A stretch of 64,000 bases of DNA from Pseudomonas tritici. GTDB lineage: Bacteria > Pseudomonadota > Gammaproteobacteria > Pseudomonadales > Pseudomonadaceae. Positions 25,406 to 33,793 of the stretch are shown piece by piece. Below the pieces are notes generated by a model. It did no database searches. It was not told where the DNA came from and saw nothing but the letters and a program-made list of their open reading frames with translations. Made by a program: the position numbers and the translations under genes. The stretch lies in the NCBI RefSeq assembly GCF_014268275.3, contig NZ_CP077084.1, forward strand, positions 2,666,001 through 2,730,000, given 5' to 3'. The number at the start of each line of letters is the position of its first letter. Position 1 is the stretch's first letter.

Positions 25406-26224
25406 TCAGCGGTTCAGGAACGCCAGCAGGTCTTCATTCAAGGCCTGGGCATGGGTCACGGCGAAACCGTGTGGTGCGTCCTTGTAGACCTTCAGCTCGG
25501 CGCCTTTGATCGAAGCCGCGGCGGCTTTGCCGGTGGTTTCGAACGGTACGATCTGGTCGCCGTCACCGTGGATGACCAGGGTCGGCACGTCAATCTTGGC
25601 CATGTCCGGGCGGAAGTCGGTTTCGGAGAAGGCGGTGACGCAATCCACGGTCGATTTCAGTGACGCCAGCATTGCCACCTGCAGGGTCTGCGTCAGCACG
25701 CCTTCGGAGACTGTCTGGCCCTTGTTGATACCAAAGAACGGCGTGTTGAAATCGCTGATGAATTGCGCGCGATCCTTCAGCAGCCCGGCCTTGATGCCAT
25801 CGAACACTTCAGTCGGCACGCCCTGCGGGTAATCCGGTTTCTGGCCGAACAGAGGCGTCACCGCACCCAGCAGTACCAGGCCGGCGACGCGGGCGCTGCC
25901 GTGGCGGGCGATGTAGCGCGCCACGTCGCCGCCGCCCATGGAGAAGCCCACCAGGGTCACGTCCTTGAGGTCCAGGTGTTCGATCAACTGCGCGATATCG
26001 TCGGCGAAGGTGTTGTAGTCGTTACCCGTCCACGGCTGGTCCGAGCGCCCGAAGCCACGGCGGTCAAACGCGATGGTGCGAAAACCACGGCTGCTCAGGT
26101 ATTCCATCTGGTATTCCCACATGTCGGCATCCAGCGGCCAGCCGTGGCTGAACAGCACGGGCTTACCGCTGCCCCAATCCTTGAAGTAGATCTGGGTACC
26201 GTCTTTGGCAACGAATGTGCTCAT
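25406..26224 (-). CDS. Alpha/beta hydrolase of the non-heme chloroperoxidase / aryl esterase group
   Basis: A 272-residue serine hydrolase. Motifs: FSHGWPLDADMWEYQMEYLSSRGFRTIAFDRRGFGRSDQPWTG at the N-terminal side, nucleophile elbow GFSMGGGD (catalytic Ser near residue 96), acid residue in VIHGDGDQIVPFE, and catalytic His in DAPHGFAVTHA. This is the pattern of cofactor-free chloroperoxidases such as the P. fluorescens aryl esterase, active as esterases and, with organic acids, in perhydrolysis. MSTFVAKDGTQIYFKDWG is the usual start. Monocistronic, with its own terminator. Confidence 0.94.
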   Translation of the reverse strand: MSTFVAKDGTQIYFKDWGSGKPVLFSHGWPLDADMWEYQMEYLSSRGFRTIAFDRRGFGRSDQPWTGNDYNTFADDIAQLIEHLDLKDVTLVGFSMGGGDVARYIARHGSARVAGLVLLGAVTPLFGQKPDYPQGVPTEVFDGIKAGLLKDRAQFISDFNTPFFGINKGQTVSEGVLTQTLQVAMLASLKSTVDCVTAFSETDFRPDMAKIDVPTLVIHGDGDQIVPFETTGKAAAASIKGAELKVYKDAPHGFAVTHAQALNEDLLAFLNR

Positions 26225-26314
26225 GGAAAACTCCTTGGTGAATAGGCTGGAAAACTCAGGATCACTATTGCCCTTAAGCGTTTCGAGGGCTTGTACGGGT
26301 GTGCTTGCTTGGGG

Positions 26315-27706
26315 TTACCAACTGAACTTGAGCTCGACCCCCAGGTAATTGCTGTCATCACCGCCCGCATCGCGCAGGGTCTGGCCGACGTCGTAGTGCA
26401 CGGCTTCGACGGCGCCGGTGAGGTTGGCGTTGAACACATAGTCAGTGCGCAGTTGTGCGTAGGCGCCGGTCCAGCGATCACCGCTGCCAGCGGTGCCGGC
26501 CACCGGCAGGTTGGGCTGGGTGTACACCGCATCGCTGGTGGTTTGCCGCCAGAGCAGGCCGATGGCGGTTTGCACGCTGAGCTTGTCGATCGGCTTGACG
26601 GTGATCGACGGCTTGAAGTGGATCAGGTTGCTGTAGCCCGTGTAGCCTGCGAGGGAAAAGTAGTAGCCGTTGGGAAACAGCGGGTTGAATGTGCCGACAG
26701 TGCCATCCCCGGTCTTGCGGTCGCCCGAGGCAATGTCCAATTGCAGGCCGAGGCGCGGCTTCCAGGCCAGGCTGTCAAAGGTGTAGCCCGTGCGACTGCC
26801 ACCGGCCCAGGCGCGGATATCCTTGTTGCCCACCGAGCCACTTTGCAGCATCGCTTCGATGTCCCAGTCAAAGCCCATGGCCGCGCCGCCCAGGCGGGCG
26901 TCGAACAGGTGGCGGGTTTCGTCGCCGTCCGCGTCAAGGTAGTGCGCCGCGCTGCGTTCATACACGCCGTAGTAGGCCGACAGTTCGTTTTTACCGCCCA
27001 CCAGCCGCTCGACCCGCACCATGTGGAAGCGTGCGTCACTATTGGATTTGTCGTCGAAGTGGCGCCCGTCCTGATACTGCACCGGCTGGCTGGCAATTCC
27101 GATAAAGCGCCAGTTCGACGTCTCCCAGTCCGCCCACAGCGCATCGAAGGATTGCCGCACGTTCGGGCCATCCCGCGATGAGATGAAGCGCTGCAAGTCG
27201 AAAGCGAAATCCTGGCGCCCGACACGTGCTTTCAGCGTGCCGCTGCTGAAGGCATTGACGTATTCGGCAAAGGCCAGGCGCAGGTCGACGCGGTTCTGGT
27301 CGGCGCCGCCGATCGTCGTCTTGTCATACGCGCGCACGTCTTCAAGCTGGGTGAACACCCGCCAGTTTTCGTTCAGGTGCAGGTCGGCATGCACCTGGAA
27401 GCGTTGGATCAGGTAGCGATCACGCTTCACATCGCGCACGCCAAAACCACTGGCATCGTTCATCTCGAAGCGCTCGCGCAACGTGGCGCCCAGGGACAAG
27501 TAGGTGAACGGGTTGGCAGCTGACAATGGGATGTACTTCAAATTGTCCAACGGCTGCGTGCGCAGCGCCGGGTTTTGCAGTACCGACCAGTCTTCCTGCC
27601 AGCGGTTGGCCTTGATGGTCGGGCGTGTCGCTTGCTCGTCGGCGTGGACGCCGCCGGCGAGCAGCGGCCACAGCACGGCCAGGCCCCAGCCTGTGCGACG
27701 CTTCAT
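26315..27706 (-). CDS. Alginate-export-family outer-membrane porin
   Basis: A 463-residue outer-membrane protein with a signal peptide (MKRRTGWGLAVLWPLLAGGVHA) and an extended beta-barrel of the Alginate_exp family (AlgE-like). Supporting segments: LRERFEMNDASGFG, YLIQRFQVHADLHLNENWRVFTQLEDVRAYDK, VDLRLAFAEYV, RVGRQDFAFDLQRFISSRDGPNVRQSFDALWADWE, and a barrel end NYLGVELKFSW terminating in aromatic W. Family members outside the alginate operon serve as solute porins of unknown specificity. It overlaps by four bases the end of the VOC gene and is cotranscribed with it. Confidence 0.9.
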   Translation of the reverse strand: MKRRTGWGLAVLWPLLAGGVHADEQATRPTIKANRWQEDWSVLQNPALRTQPLDNLKYIPLSAANPFTYLSLGATLRERFEMNDASGFGVRDVKRDRYLIQRFQVHADLHLNENWRVFTQLEDVRAYDKTTIGGADQNRVDLRLAFAEYVNAFSSGTLKARVGRQDFAFDLQRFISSRDGPNVRQSFDALWADWETSNWRFIGIASQPVQYQDGRHFDDKSNSDARFHMVRVERLVGGKNELSAYYGVYERSAAHYLDADGDETRHLFDARLGGAAMGFDWDIEAMLQSGSVGNKDIRAWAGGSRTGYTFDSLAWKPRLGLQLDIASGDRKTGDGTVGTFNPLFPNGYYFSLAGYTGYSNLIHFKPSITVKPIDKLSVQTAIGLLWRQTTSDAVYTQPNLPVAGTAGSGDRWTGAYAQLRTDYVFNANLTGAVEAVHYDVGQTLRDAGGDDSNYLGVELKFSW

Positions 27707-28599
27707 TTTGCCGCGTTGAGTTGGTGAATCTCCGCGACATAGCCGCCCGGGAACTCGACCAAAGCGCTGCGACGGCCTTTGCTGTCAAAGGCAGGCACCA
27801 GCACTGTGGCGCCGGAGCCAGTGGCCTTGCCCAGGGTCGCCGCCAGGTCAGCCACCTGATAGCCGGTGGTTTCATGGCCGAACGGGTAGGGCAGTTGACC
27901 GTTGGTGACCAGCACCGCCATGCGGCCGAACGGCGACTCGATGTCGACGCGGCGATAAGTGCCGCTGGCTTGACCGATATCCACGCCCGGTGCGTGCCTG
28001 TCATCGGCCAGGACTTTGCCGTGGGAGAAGCCCAGGAACGACTTGATAAAGCTGTCGGCACGGTCGGCGCTGAGGTACACGCGGTTTTCCGGCACGGTCT
28101 GGAACGCGGCGTAATCCGGGGTCTTGGTGTGCCAATAGAGCTGCATATTCACGCCGCCTGGCCACTGCACCACGGCGTCACGCCCGATCGGGTCGGGGAA
28201 GTCGCTGACGATCACCGCCGCACCGTTTTCCCGGGCGGCCTTGAGCGCTGCGTCCATGTCCTTGACCAGGTAACCGTTGCGCTCCTGGCCGAACGGGTGC
28301 GGGATCGGCGTGGTGAAGCCAAACAACGACACCGTGCCCGCCGGGGTCTGCAGCAATTGCGAGGTGGTGCTGCTCGGCACCGGCAGCACGTTCACCACCA
28401 CCTGGGCCGTGCTTTTGCCGCCGAAGGTGGCCAGGAAACTCTGGGCAAAACGGTCGACATCGGCCGGCGCCACATAGACGTGGCTGGTGTCATATTGCGG
28501 GGCCACCGCTACCGCGGGTGTTGCCGCAAAGGCACTGCCCATCATGGCCCCGGCCAGCAACGTGACAGCCAGCGATACCGTCCTCACTTTTTTACACAT
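27703..28599 (-). CDS. Secreted VOC-superfamily (glyoxalase-like) protein
   Basis: A 298-residue protein with a signal peptide (MCKKVRTVSLAVTLLAGAMMGSAFA) and two vicinal-oxygen-chelate repeats: about residues 35 to 155 (TSHVYVAPADVDRFAQSFLATFGG ... YLVKDMDAALKAARENGAAVIVSDFPDPIGRDAVVQWPGGVNMQLYW) and about 165 to 295 (NRVYLSADRADSFIKSFLGFSHG ... VEFPGGYVAEIHQLN). Periplasmic location is unusual for glyoxalases. The start at 28599 gives the signal peptide; the 35 upstream codons would mask it. It precedes the porin in a two-gene operon and is divergent from the alcohol dehydrogenase. Substrate unknown. Confidence 0.85.
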   Translation of the reverse strand: MCKKVRTVSLAVTLLAGAMMGSAFAATPAVAVAPQYDTSHVYVAPADVDRFAQSFLATFGGKSTAQVVVNVLPVPSSTTSQLLQTPAGTVSLFGFTTPIPHPFGQERNGYLVKDMDAALKAARENGAAVIVSDFPDPIGRDAVVQWPGGVNMQLYWHTKTPDYAAFQTVPENRVYLSADRADSFIKSFLGFSHGKVLADDRHAPGVDIGQASGTYRRVDIESPFGRMAVLVTNGQLPYPFGHETTGYQVADLAATLGKATGSGATVLVPAFDSKGRRSALVEFPGGYVAEIHQLNAAK

Positions 28600-28739
28600 G
28601 CCCACTCTCCAGCGTCTTGAGAAAGTCAGGAGCTTAGGGGCCGCGCAGTAACGCGGATTGTATGGACGTGCTCGGTTGAACGATTCAGCGTCTATGCGGG
28701 TCATCTGACTTCCAGCATCCGATCACACAGGTGAACGAA

Positions 28740-29807
28740 ATGGCCAAGACTTACAGCTACGCCGCCCAGAACGCCAAGGATTCCCTCAAGCCCTTTACCT
28801 TCGAGCGCCGCTCGCCGGGGGCGGATGATGTACAGATCGACATTCTCTATTGCGGGGTTTGCCACTCCGACCTGCACACCGCGCGCAACGAATGGAATAA
28901 CACCCTGTACCCCTCCGTACCCGGCCATGAAATCGTCGGCCGCGTCACGGCAGTAGGCGCCAATGTCAGCCAGTTCAACGTCGGTGATTTGGCGGGTGTC
29001 GGCTGCATGGTCGACAGCTGCCAGCACTGTGCGTCCTGTGCCGAGGGCGAGGAGCAGTACTGCGAGAGCGGCTTTACCGGCACCTACAACGGCCCGGTAT
29101 TCGGCGGCGAAAACACCTTTGGCGGCTACTCCGACAGCATCGTGGTCAAGGAGAAGTTCGTGCTGCGCATCTCCCACGACGCTTCCAACCTGGCCGCCGT
29201 CGCGCCGCTGCTGTGCGCGGGCATCACCACCTATTCGCCGCTGCACCACTGGAAGGTTGGCCCCGGCAAGAAGGTCGGTATAGTCGGTCTCGGTGGCCTG
29301 GGCCATATGGCGGTGAAGATCGCCCACGCCATGGGCGCGCACGTCACGCTGTTCACCACCTCACCCAACAAACGCGAAGACGGCCTGCGCCTGGGCGCAG
29401 ACCAAGTGGTGGTATCGAAAAACCCGGACGAAATGGCCAAGGTCGCCAACAGCCTGGATTTCATCCTCAACACCGTCGCCGCACCGCACGACCTAGACGC
29501 CTTCCTCAACCTGCTCAAGCGCGACGGCACCATGACCCTGGTCGGTGCACCCGACAGCCCGCACCCGTCGCCCACCGTGTTCAACCTGATCTTCAAGCGC
29601 CGCAGCCTGGCCGGCTCCCTGATCGGTGGCATCCAGGAGACCCAGGACATGCTGGACTTCTGCGCCAAGCACGGGATTGTCTCGGACGTGGAAATGATCG
29701 ATATCCAAGGCATCAACGAGGCGTATGAGCGGATGCTCAAGGGCGATGTGAAGTACCGGTTTGTGATTGATATGGACAGCTTGAAAAAGGAAAGCCACGC
29801 GGCTTGA
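28740..29807 (+). CDS. NAD(P)-dependent zinc alcohol dehydrogenase (YahK/cinnamyl type)
   Basis: A 355-residue cytosolic MDR dehydrogenase. Catalytic zinc ligands are in CGVCHSDLHTARNEW and PGHEIVGRV; structural zinc ligands are the four cysteines in CQHCASCAEGEEQYC; the coenzyme fold is KVGIVGLGGLGHMAVKIAHAMGAHVTLFTTSPNKRED. The sequence pattern matches E. coli YahK and YjgB-like aldehyde reductases of broad specificity, usually NADPH-dependent. ATG at 28740 follows ACAGGTGAACGA; a GTG nine bases upstream is in frame and possible. The gene ends just before a REPIN. Confidence 0.95.
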   Translation: MAKTYSYAAQNAKDSLKPFTFERRSPGADDVQIDILYCGVCHSDLHTARNEWNNTLYPSVPGHEIVGRVTAVGANVSQFNVGDLAGVGCMVDSCQHCASCAEGEEQYCESGFTGTYNGPVFGGENTFGGYSDSIVVKEKFVLRISHDASNLAAVAPLLCAGITTYSPLHHWKVGPGKKVGIVGLGGLGHMAVKIAHAMGAHVTLFTTSPNKREDGLRLGADQVVVSKNPDEMAKVANSLDFILNTVAAPHDLDAFLNLLKRDGTMTLVGAPDSPHPSPTVFNLIFKRRSLAGSLIGGIQETQDMLDFCAKHGIVSDVEMIDIQGINEAYERMLKGDVKYRFVIDMDSLKKESHAA

Positions 29808-29827
29808 GATACGCTGTAAGTCCAAAC

Positions 29828-29931
29828 TGTGGGAGCGGCGGTTCGACGCTTCGACTTGCTCGCGAATGCAGAGTGTCAGTCACTGATGATTTGACTGATC
29901 CACCACATTCGCGAGCAAGCCCGCTCCCACA
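29828..29931. repeat. REPIN with an interrupted left arm
   Basis: The right arm is the standard GCGAGCAAGCCCGCTCCCACA. The left arm begins TGTGGGAGCGG but carries about 16 extra bases (GCGGTTCGACGCTTCGA region) before CTTGCTCGCGAATG, so the two arms pair only with a bulge. It lies between convergent genes. Confidence 0.88.
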
Positions 29932-29966
29932 TTTGTCACATGTGTACTCAGACAATTTCTAACGGC

Positions 29967-30266
29967 TCAAGGCCGCTGCGGCTTCACCGACGTACCAAAC
30001 GTGTTGCCCATACGCACACTGGTCGCCGCCGGAGTGGCTAGACCCACTTTATTGGGCTGCCGCTTTTCGACGGAAATGTTCTGTGCCTCCTGGTTCTTCT
30101 TCGCCGCCTGTGCCGCATTCGTGTCATTGCCCATCTGCTGGCTCAAACAACCGTAGTCGGGCGCCTTATACCCATCCACCGTGACCTCTGCGCAATTGTC
30201 GGCATGGGCACTCAAGGGCAGGGCGACGCACAGCAACAGGCTGACAAGGGACGGTAACACGTTCAT
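29967..30266 (-). CDS. Small secreted protein of unknown function
   Basis: A 99-residue protein with a clear signal peptide (MNVLPSLVSLLLCVALPLSAHA). The mature part of about 77 residues begins DNCAEVTVDGYKAPDYGCLSQQMGNDTNAAQAAKKNQEAQ, carries two cysteines that could pair, and then is polar, rich in Asn, Gln and Ala, with a basic Pro end. No family recognised. It is divergent from vreA, separated by about 200 bases. Confidence 0.7.
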   Translation of the reverse strand: MNVLPSLVSLLLCVALPLSAHADNCAEVTVDGYKAPDYGCLSQQMGNDTNAAQAAKKNQEAQNISVEKRQPNKVGLATPAATSVRMGNTFGTSVKPQRP

Positions 30267-30468
30267 TCAGGGCCTCCTGGCAGGCCCGGGAGGTGGGCCG
30301 TTATGGCTAGCAAGTCTAGTGCAGCAGGCCTTACGTCACTGTGATGTTTTTTTTGCTATCACCGTAACATCAGGTTCATAAACTGGCCTCAGGATGACGG
30401 TTTTCTAGGGCGCGTCGGCCGTGCAGCGATGCAGAGCAGGGGGTGAACAGGGAGTCTGGAGGCGCGTC

Positions 30469-31128
30469 ATGTGCGCCCTGGTCTTGCTGTTGCTGCTGGC
30501 CGGTGGTCGTACGGCACTGGCAGCGTCACCCCTGCTGTCGTTGGACCTGCCGGCGCAGGACCTGGAGCACGCACTGCAAGCCTACAGCCGCGCCACCGGG
30601 ATGGCGGTGCTGGTGGACCGCGAGTTGACGCGGGGCCGGCGCTCGATTGGGGTGCGCGGGCGCTTTACGGCGCAAGAGGCACTGGCGATGTTGCTGACAG
30701 GGAGTGGCCTGATGGCACGTTATGCACGCAACGATGCGTTTACCTTGCAGACACCGCAGGTCAGCCAGCCGCCGCCCACCCAGGGTGCGGCTGCACGCAG
30801 CGTCGCGCGGATCAACAACAGCTACGCGACGGCGTTGCAACACGCCATAGAAACCAGCCTGTGCCGTTCGCCGCTGACCCGGCCCGGTAGTTTTCGCGCG
30901 CTGGTGCAGGTATGGGTCAACCCGGACGGGGTGATTGAACACAGTCGGCTGGTCAGTTCCACCGGCGATGAACAACGCGATGAAGCACTGGTGCGCAGCC
31001 TGAGTGCGGCCCGGGTCGAACGCCCGGCGCCGAGCTCAATGCGCCAACCGGTGACTTTACTTTTGATGCCCGACACAACAGGAACGCGCATGGAATGCAC
31101 AGTAGCGAAAGGAACCTGGGGCGGATGA
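30469..31128 (+). CDS. vreA: VreA-like receptor component: STN signalling domain plus TonB-C-like domain
   Basis: A 219-residue exported protein. After a signal peptide (MCALVLLLLLAGGRTALA) comes an STN (secretin/TonB N-terminal short) domain, LDLPAQDLEHALQAYSRATGMAVLVDRELTRGRRSIGVRGRFTAQEALAMLLTGSGLMARYARNDAFTL, the signalling module of FecA-like receptors. The second half (about 115 to 215; FRALVQVWVNPDGVIEHSRLVSSTGDEQRDEALVRSL) resembles a TonB C-terminal domain. No beta-barrel follows, as in P. aeruginosa VreA. The ATG at 30469 follows CTGGAGGCGCG and gives the signal peptide. Stop and vreI start overlap as ATGA. It likely passes a periplasmic signal to VreR. Confidence 0.9.
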   Translation: MCALVLLLLLAGGRTALAASPLLSLDLPAQDLEHALQAYSRATGMAVLVDRELTRGRRSIGVRGRFTAQEALAMLLTGSGLMARYARNDAFTLQTPQVSQPPPTQGAAARSVARINNSYATALQHAIETSLCRSPLTRPGSFRALVQVWVNPDGVIEHSRLVSSTGDEQRDEALVRSLSAARVERPAPSSMRQPVTLLLMPDTTGTRMECTVAKGTWGG

Positions 31129-31670
31129 AAAATACCGGGCACAGTCCGATGGTCAGCTTGTTCCTGGCCTCCTACGAAGACTTCAAGGTGCGTTTGCGCA
31201 AGCGCCTGGGCTCGGAGGACCTGGCCAACGACGTGCTGCACGAAACCTACCTGCGGGTCGACCGCATGGACGTGCCGCCGAACCTGCAACAACCCAACGC
31301 CTACCTGTACCGCATGGCCTTGAACATCGCCGCCGACCGCCGCCAGGCCGACGCGCGTCTGCTCACCGGCAGCGAAGTGGAGGAACTGTTGCAAAGCGCC
31401 GACGAAGCCCAGGACCCGTCGCGGGTGGTGGGTGGCCAGAAAGAAATCCAATCCTTGGTCAAGGCCCTCTACGAACTGCCGGCACGCCGCCGCAAGATCC
31501 TCATCGCCGCGCGACTGGAAGAAGCCCCGCACCTGGAAATTTCCCAGCGTTTCGGCATCTCCACGCGCATGGTCGAGAAGGAAATCAAGGCAGCCCTGGG
31601 CCACTGTGCCAAGCGCCTGGAAAGAAAAGTGATTCAGCGGTTCGGTCCCGGGGCCGGAAAACCGTCTTAG
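31125..31670 (+). CDS. vreI: VreI-like ECF sigma factor
   Basis: A 181-residue sigma-70 family factor of the FecI (iron-starvation) type. Region 2 is FLASYEDFKVRLRKRLGSEDLANDVLHETYLRVDRMD ... NAYLYRMALNIAADRRQADAR and region 4 is QSLVKALYELPARRRKILIAARLEEAPHLEISQRFGISTRMVEKEIKAALGHCAKRLERK. The start at 31125 overlaps the vreA stop. In P. aeruginosa VreI drives the hxc, pdt and exbBD genes downstream; the same neighbours follow here, so the targets are likely the rest of this window. Confidence 0.94.
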   Translation: MKNTGHSPMVSLFLASYEDFKVRLRKRLGSEDLANDVLHETYLRVDRMDVPPNLQQPNAYLYRMALNIAADRRQADARLLTGSEVEELLQSADEAQDPSRVVGGQKEIQSLVKALYELPARRRKILIAARLEEAPHLEISQRFGISTRMVEKEIKAALGHCAKRLERKVIQRFGPGAGKPS

Positions 31671-31707
31671 TGTCGAGTCCCTGATAAATCCGTGAGTACG
31701 TGCGCGC

Positions 31708-32634
31708 TTGAATATTTTTAGCCTCTCCACTGCCCGGCAATCCGCCGCCAGCCCCCTGCACGATGAAGCCCGCGACTGGCTGCTCCTGCTGACCTCGGGC
31801 CGCGCCACCGTGGCCGACGCCAAGGCCCTGCAGGCCTGGTGCGCGCAGAGCACGGAACATGCCCAAGCGTTCGAACAGGCCAAGGCGTTATGGCGCGACG
31901 TGGTCCCGGCCCTTGAACAGGTGTCGCAACCGCGCAGCTTTGGCCGTCGTGCCTTCCTGGGCGGTGCGATTGCTGCCTCGGCGGCCGTGGTGATGGTCCG
32001 TGCCGGCGTACCGGGCGGTTTCGCCGGACTCACGGCGGACTACCGCACCGAAGTCGGCGAGCAGCGCCAGGTGATGTTGAGCGAAGGAATAAGCCTGGAA
32101 CTCAATACCCAGACGCGCATCAGCCGAGTGGGGCAGGGCATTGAATTGCTTGAGGGTGAAGTCGAGGTGCTCGCCCACATTGCGCAGCCGCTCAAGGTCC
32201 AGGCCGGCGAAGGCTGGGTCAGTGCGGCGCAGGCCCGCTTCAATGTGCGCAACACCGACCACAACGTGTGCGTGACCTGTATCGAGGGCTCGCTCATGGT
32301 GGACATCGCCGGGCGCAGCGTGCGCCTGGACGGTGGCCGGCAACTGACCTATGGCAACGTCGGGGTCAGCGAAGTGACCACGGTAGACACCCAGGCGGTG
32401 GTTGCCTGGCGTGAACAGGTCCTGGTGTTCAACAACGCCACGCTGGCGACGGTGGTGGATGAGATCAACCGCTATCGACCGGGGATGCTGGTGTTGCTGA
32501 ACAGAGAACTCGGCCAACGCCGGGTGCAGGCGCGGTTCAGCTTGCAGCAGTTGGCAGGGGTGGCGTTGTTGATTCGCGATGCGTATGGGGCCAAATGTAC
32601 GGAATTGCCGGGTGGAGTGGTGTTGTTGAGTTAG
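31708..32634 (+). CDS. vreR: VreR-like FecR-family anti-sigma factor
   Basis: A 308-residue inner-membrane sigma regulator. Cytosolic N-terminal anti-sigma part (about 1 to 85, ARDWLLLLTSGRATVADAKALQAWCAQSTEHAQAFEQAKALWRDV) is the FecR_N pattern; a single membrane segment (RRAFLGGAIAASAAVVMV, about 93 to 110) follows; the periplasmic FecR domain includes YRTEVGEQRQVMLSEGISLELNTQTRIS and VEVLAHIAQPLKVQAGEGW, and a C-terminal STN-like part VLVFNNATLATVVDEINRYRPGMLVLLN. No ATG or GTG fits; an in-frame stop lies just upstream, so the start is the TTG at 31708. Its end overlaps by four bases the end of the convergent hxcW. Confidence 0.92.
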   Translation: MNIFSLSTARQSAASPLHDEARDWLLLLTSGRATVADAKALQAWCAQSTEHAQAFEQAKALWRDVVPALEQVSQPRSFGRRAFLGGAIAASAAVVMVRAGVPGGFAGLTADYRTEVGEQRQVMLSEGISLELNTQTRISRVGQGIELLEGEVEVLAHIAQPLKVQAGEGWVSAAQARFNVRNTDHNVCVTCIEGSLMVDIAGRSVRLDGGRQLTYGNVGVSEVTTVDTQAVVAWREQVLVFNNATLATVVDEINRYRPGMLVLLNRELGQRRVQARFSLQQLAGVALLIRDAYGAKCTELPGGVVLLS

Positions 32635-33251
32635 TTCAACGACCTCAACGGCCCCACCACCTGGCGATATTTTTCCACGCCTAGCGGCGTCTGCCGCACC
32701 AGGCTGATTTCCAGCCCCAGCGGGTCCTCGCGGCGATTACCACTCAACTGCCGCCATCCCTTATCCGCCTCCCACACCCGCACCTGCAAATCGCTCACGC
32801 CGGTCAACACCACCACGCCATCCTTCGCTGCCGGCAGCGGATAGCGGTCCCGCGCGGGCGCCGCTGCCCGATACAACGAGTCGCCTTTGAGCCACCAGCG
32901 AACCCGTTGCAGCCCGTCACCTGCCACCGGGGCGCTGCGGATCACGTCCAGGCGAAAGCCCTTGCTGTCGGAACTGCGCACCGTCACCGCAGCCAGCCCC
33001 TCTGTTTTAGCCGCCCCATCTTCCGGCGCGCTGGGGACGGCGAGTTCAACACTGGCCCGCAAGCTGATATCCCGCTGCATCTGATTCAACGCTCTCAGCA
33101 GCACCTCTGTTTGCTCGGTGCTCGCCTGCAAATGCTGATCAGCGCGGGTCACGCTGTCGAGGCCGCGCCAGGCGATCACGCTGACCAACGCCATCAGCAT
33201 GATCGCCACCATCACTTCGATCAGGGTGAAGCCTTGCTGGGCGTTGTTCAT
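32631..33251 (-). CDS. hxcW: GspJ-type minor pseudopilin of the Hxc type II secretion system
   Basis: A 206-residue pseudopilin. Prepilin leader MNNAQQG followed by FTLIEVMVAIMLMALVSVIAWRGLD (cleavage after G7, Glu at +5). The GspJ-specific N-terminus AWRGLDSVTRADQHLQ and LRALNQMQRDISLRASVEL region fit HxcW/XcpW. It belongs to the pseudopilus tip. The start at 33251 is set by the leader and overlaps the hxcU stop by four bases. It is on the minus strand, convergent with vreR. Confidence 0.92.
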   Translation of the reverse strand: MNNAQQGFTLIEVMVAIMLMALVSVIAWRGLDSVTRADQHLQASTEQTEVLLRALNQMQRDISLRASVELAVPSAPEDGAAKTEGLAAVTVRSSDSKGFRLDVIRSAPVAGDGLQRVRWWLKGDSLYRAAAPARDRYPLPAAKDGVVVLTGVSDLQVRVWEADKGWRQLSGNRREDPLGLEISLVRQTPLGVEKYRQVVGPLRSLN

Positions 33252-33700
33252 GGCTGGCTCACCACGCGCATCAAGCCGGCGGCGTCGCGTTGCAGGCTGA
33301 GGCTGTGTTGCCCATCGGACAGCACCACCCGCAGCGGTGGGTTGATCCATTCGGCATTCAGCACCAGGGTTTGCCGGGGTTCGATGTTGATTTGCATTGG
33401 CGTGCTTTCCCATAGCCGTGGGCGCAGTTGGTCGTCGTTTTTAAACGTCTCGATACCTGTCCCATCATCCCTTTGACGATTGAAGCGAAAGCCCTTGGCA
33501 TCGGCCCGCCAGGTGATGGGGCGGCCGTCGGCGTGGGCTTCGGCCTGGGCGACTTGCAGCAGTTGGCTCAGGCGCTCGGCGTCTTTGCGCAGCAGGTGCA
33601 GTGGGTCGGGTTTGATCGTGAGGCTGATGGCGGCGCTGGCGATGCCGATGATCACCAGCACGACCATCAGTTCGATCAGGGTGAAGCCTTGCTGTTTCAT
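33248..33700 (-). CDS. hxcU: GspH-type minor pseudopilin of the Hxc system
   Basis: A 150-residue pseudopilin with leader MKQQG and FTLIELMVVLVIIGIASAAISLTIKPDP (cleavage after G5, Glu at +5). The globular part includes RKDAERLSQLLQVAQAEAHADGRPITWRADAKGFRF, the usual GspH sequence between the first helix and the beta domain. First gene of a two-gene minus-strand unit with hxcW. It is divergent from hxcP with 93 bases between the starts. Confidence 0.93.
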   Translation of the reverse strand: MKQQGFTLIELMVVLVIIGIASAAISLTIKPDPLHLLRKDAERLSQLLQVAQAEAHADGRPITWRADAKGFRFNRQRDDGTGIETFKNDDQLRPRLWESTPMQINIEPRQTLVLNAEWINPPLRVVLSDGQHSLSLQRDAAGLMRVVSQP

Positions 33701-33793
33701 CGCGCGCTTCCTGGAAAACTGGGGAGTGTGTGAAATAAAAGCGTGCGAATTGACCTGTAGGCTGGTGCGACGGACAAACAGGAGGTCCACCCC

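Noticed and set aside
27703..28599. Interpretation of the VOC protein as a cytosolic glyoxalase I
   Set aside because: A clear signal peptide is present at the supported start and metal ligands could not be assigned with confidence.
30360..30390. Possible Pho box before vreA (CCGTAAC then GGTTCAT)
   Set aside because: Each half matches only about four of seven consensus positions, too weak to list as a site.
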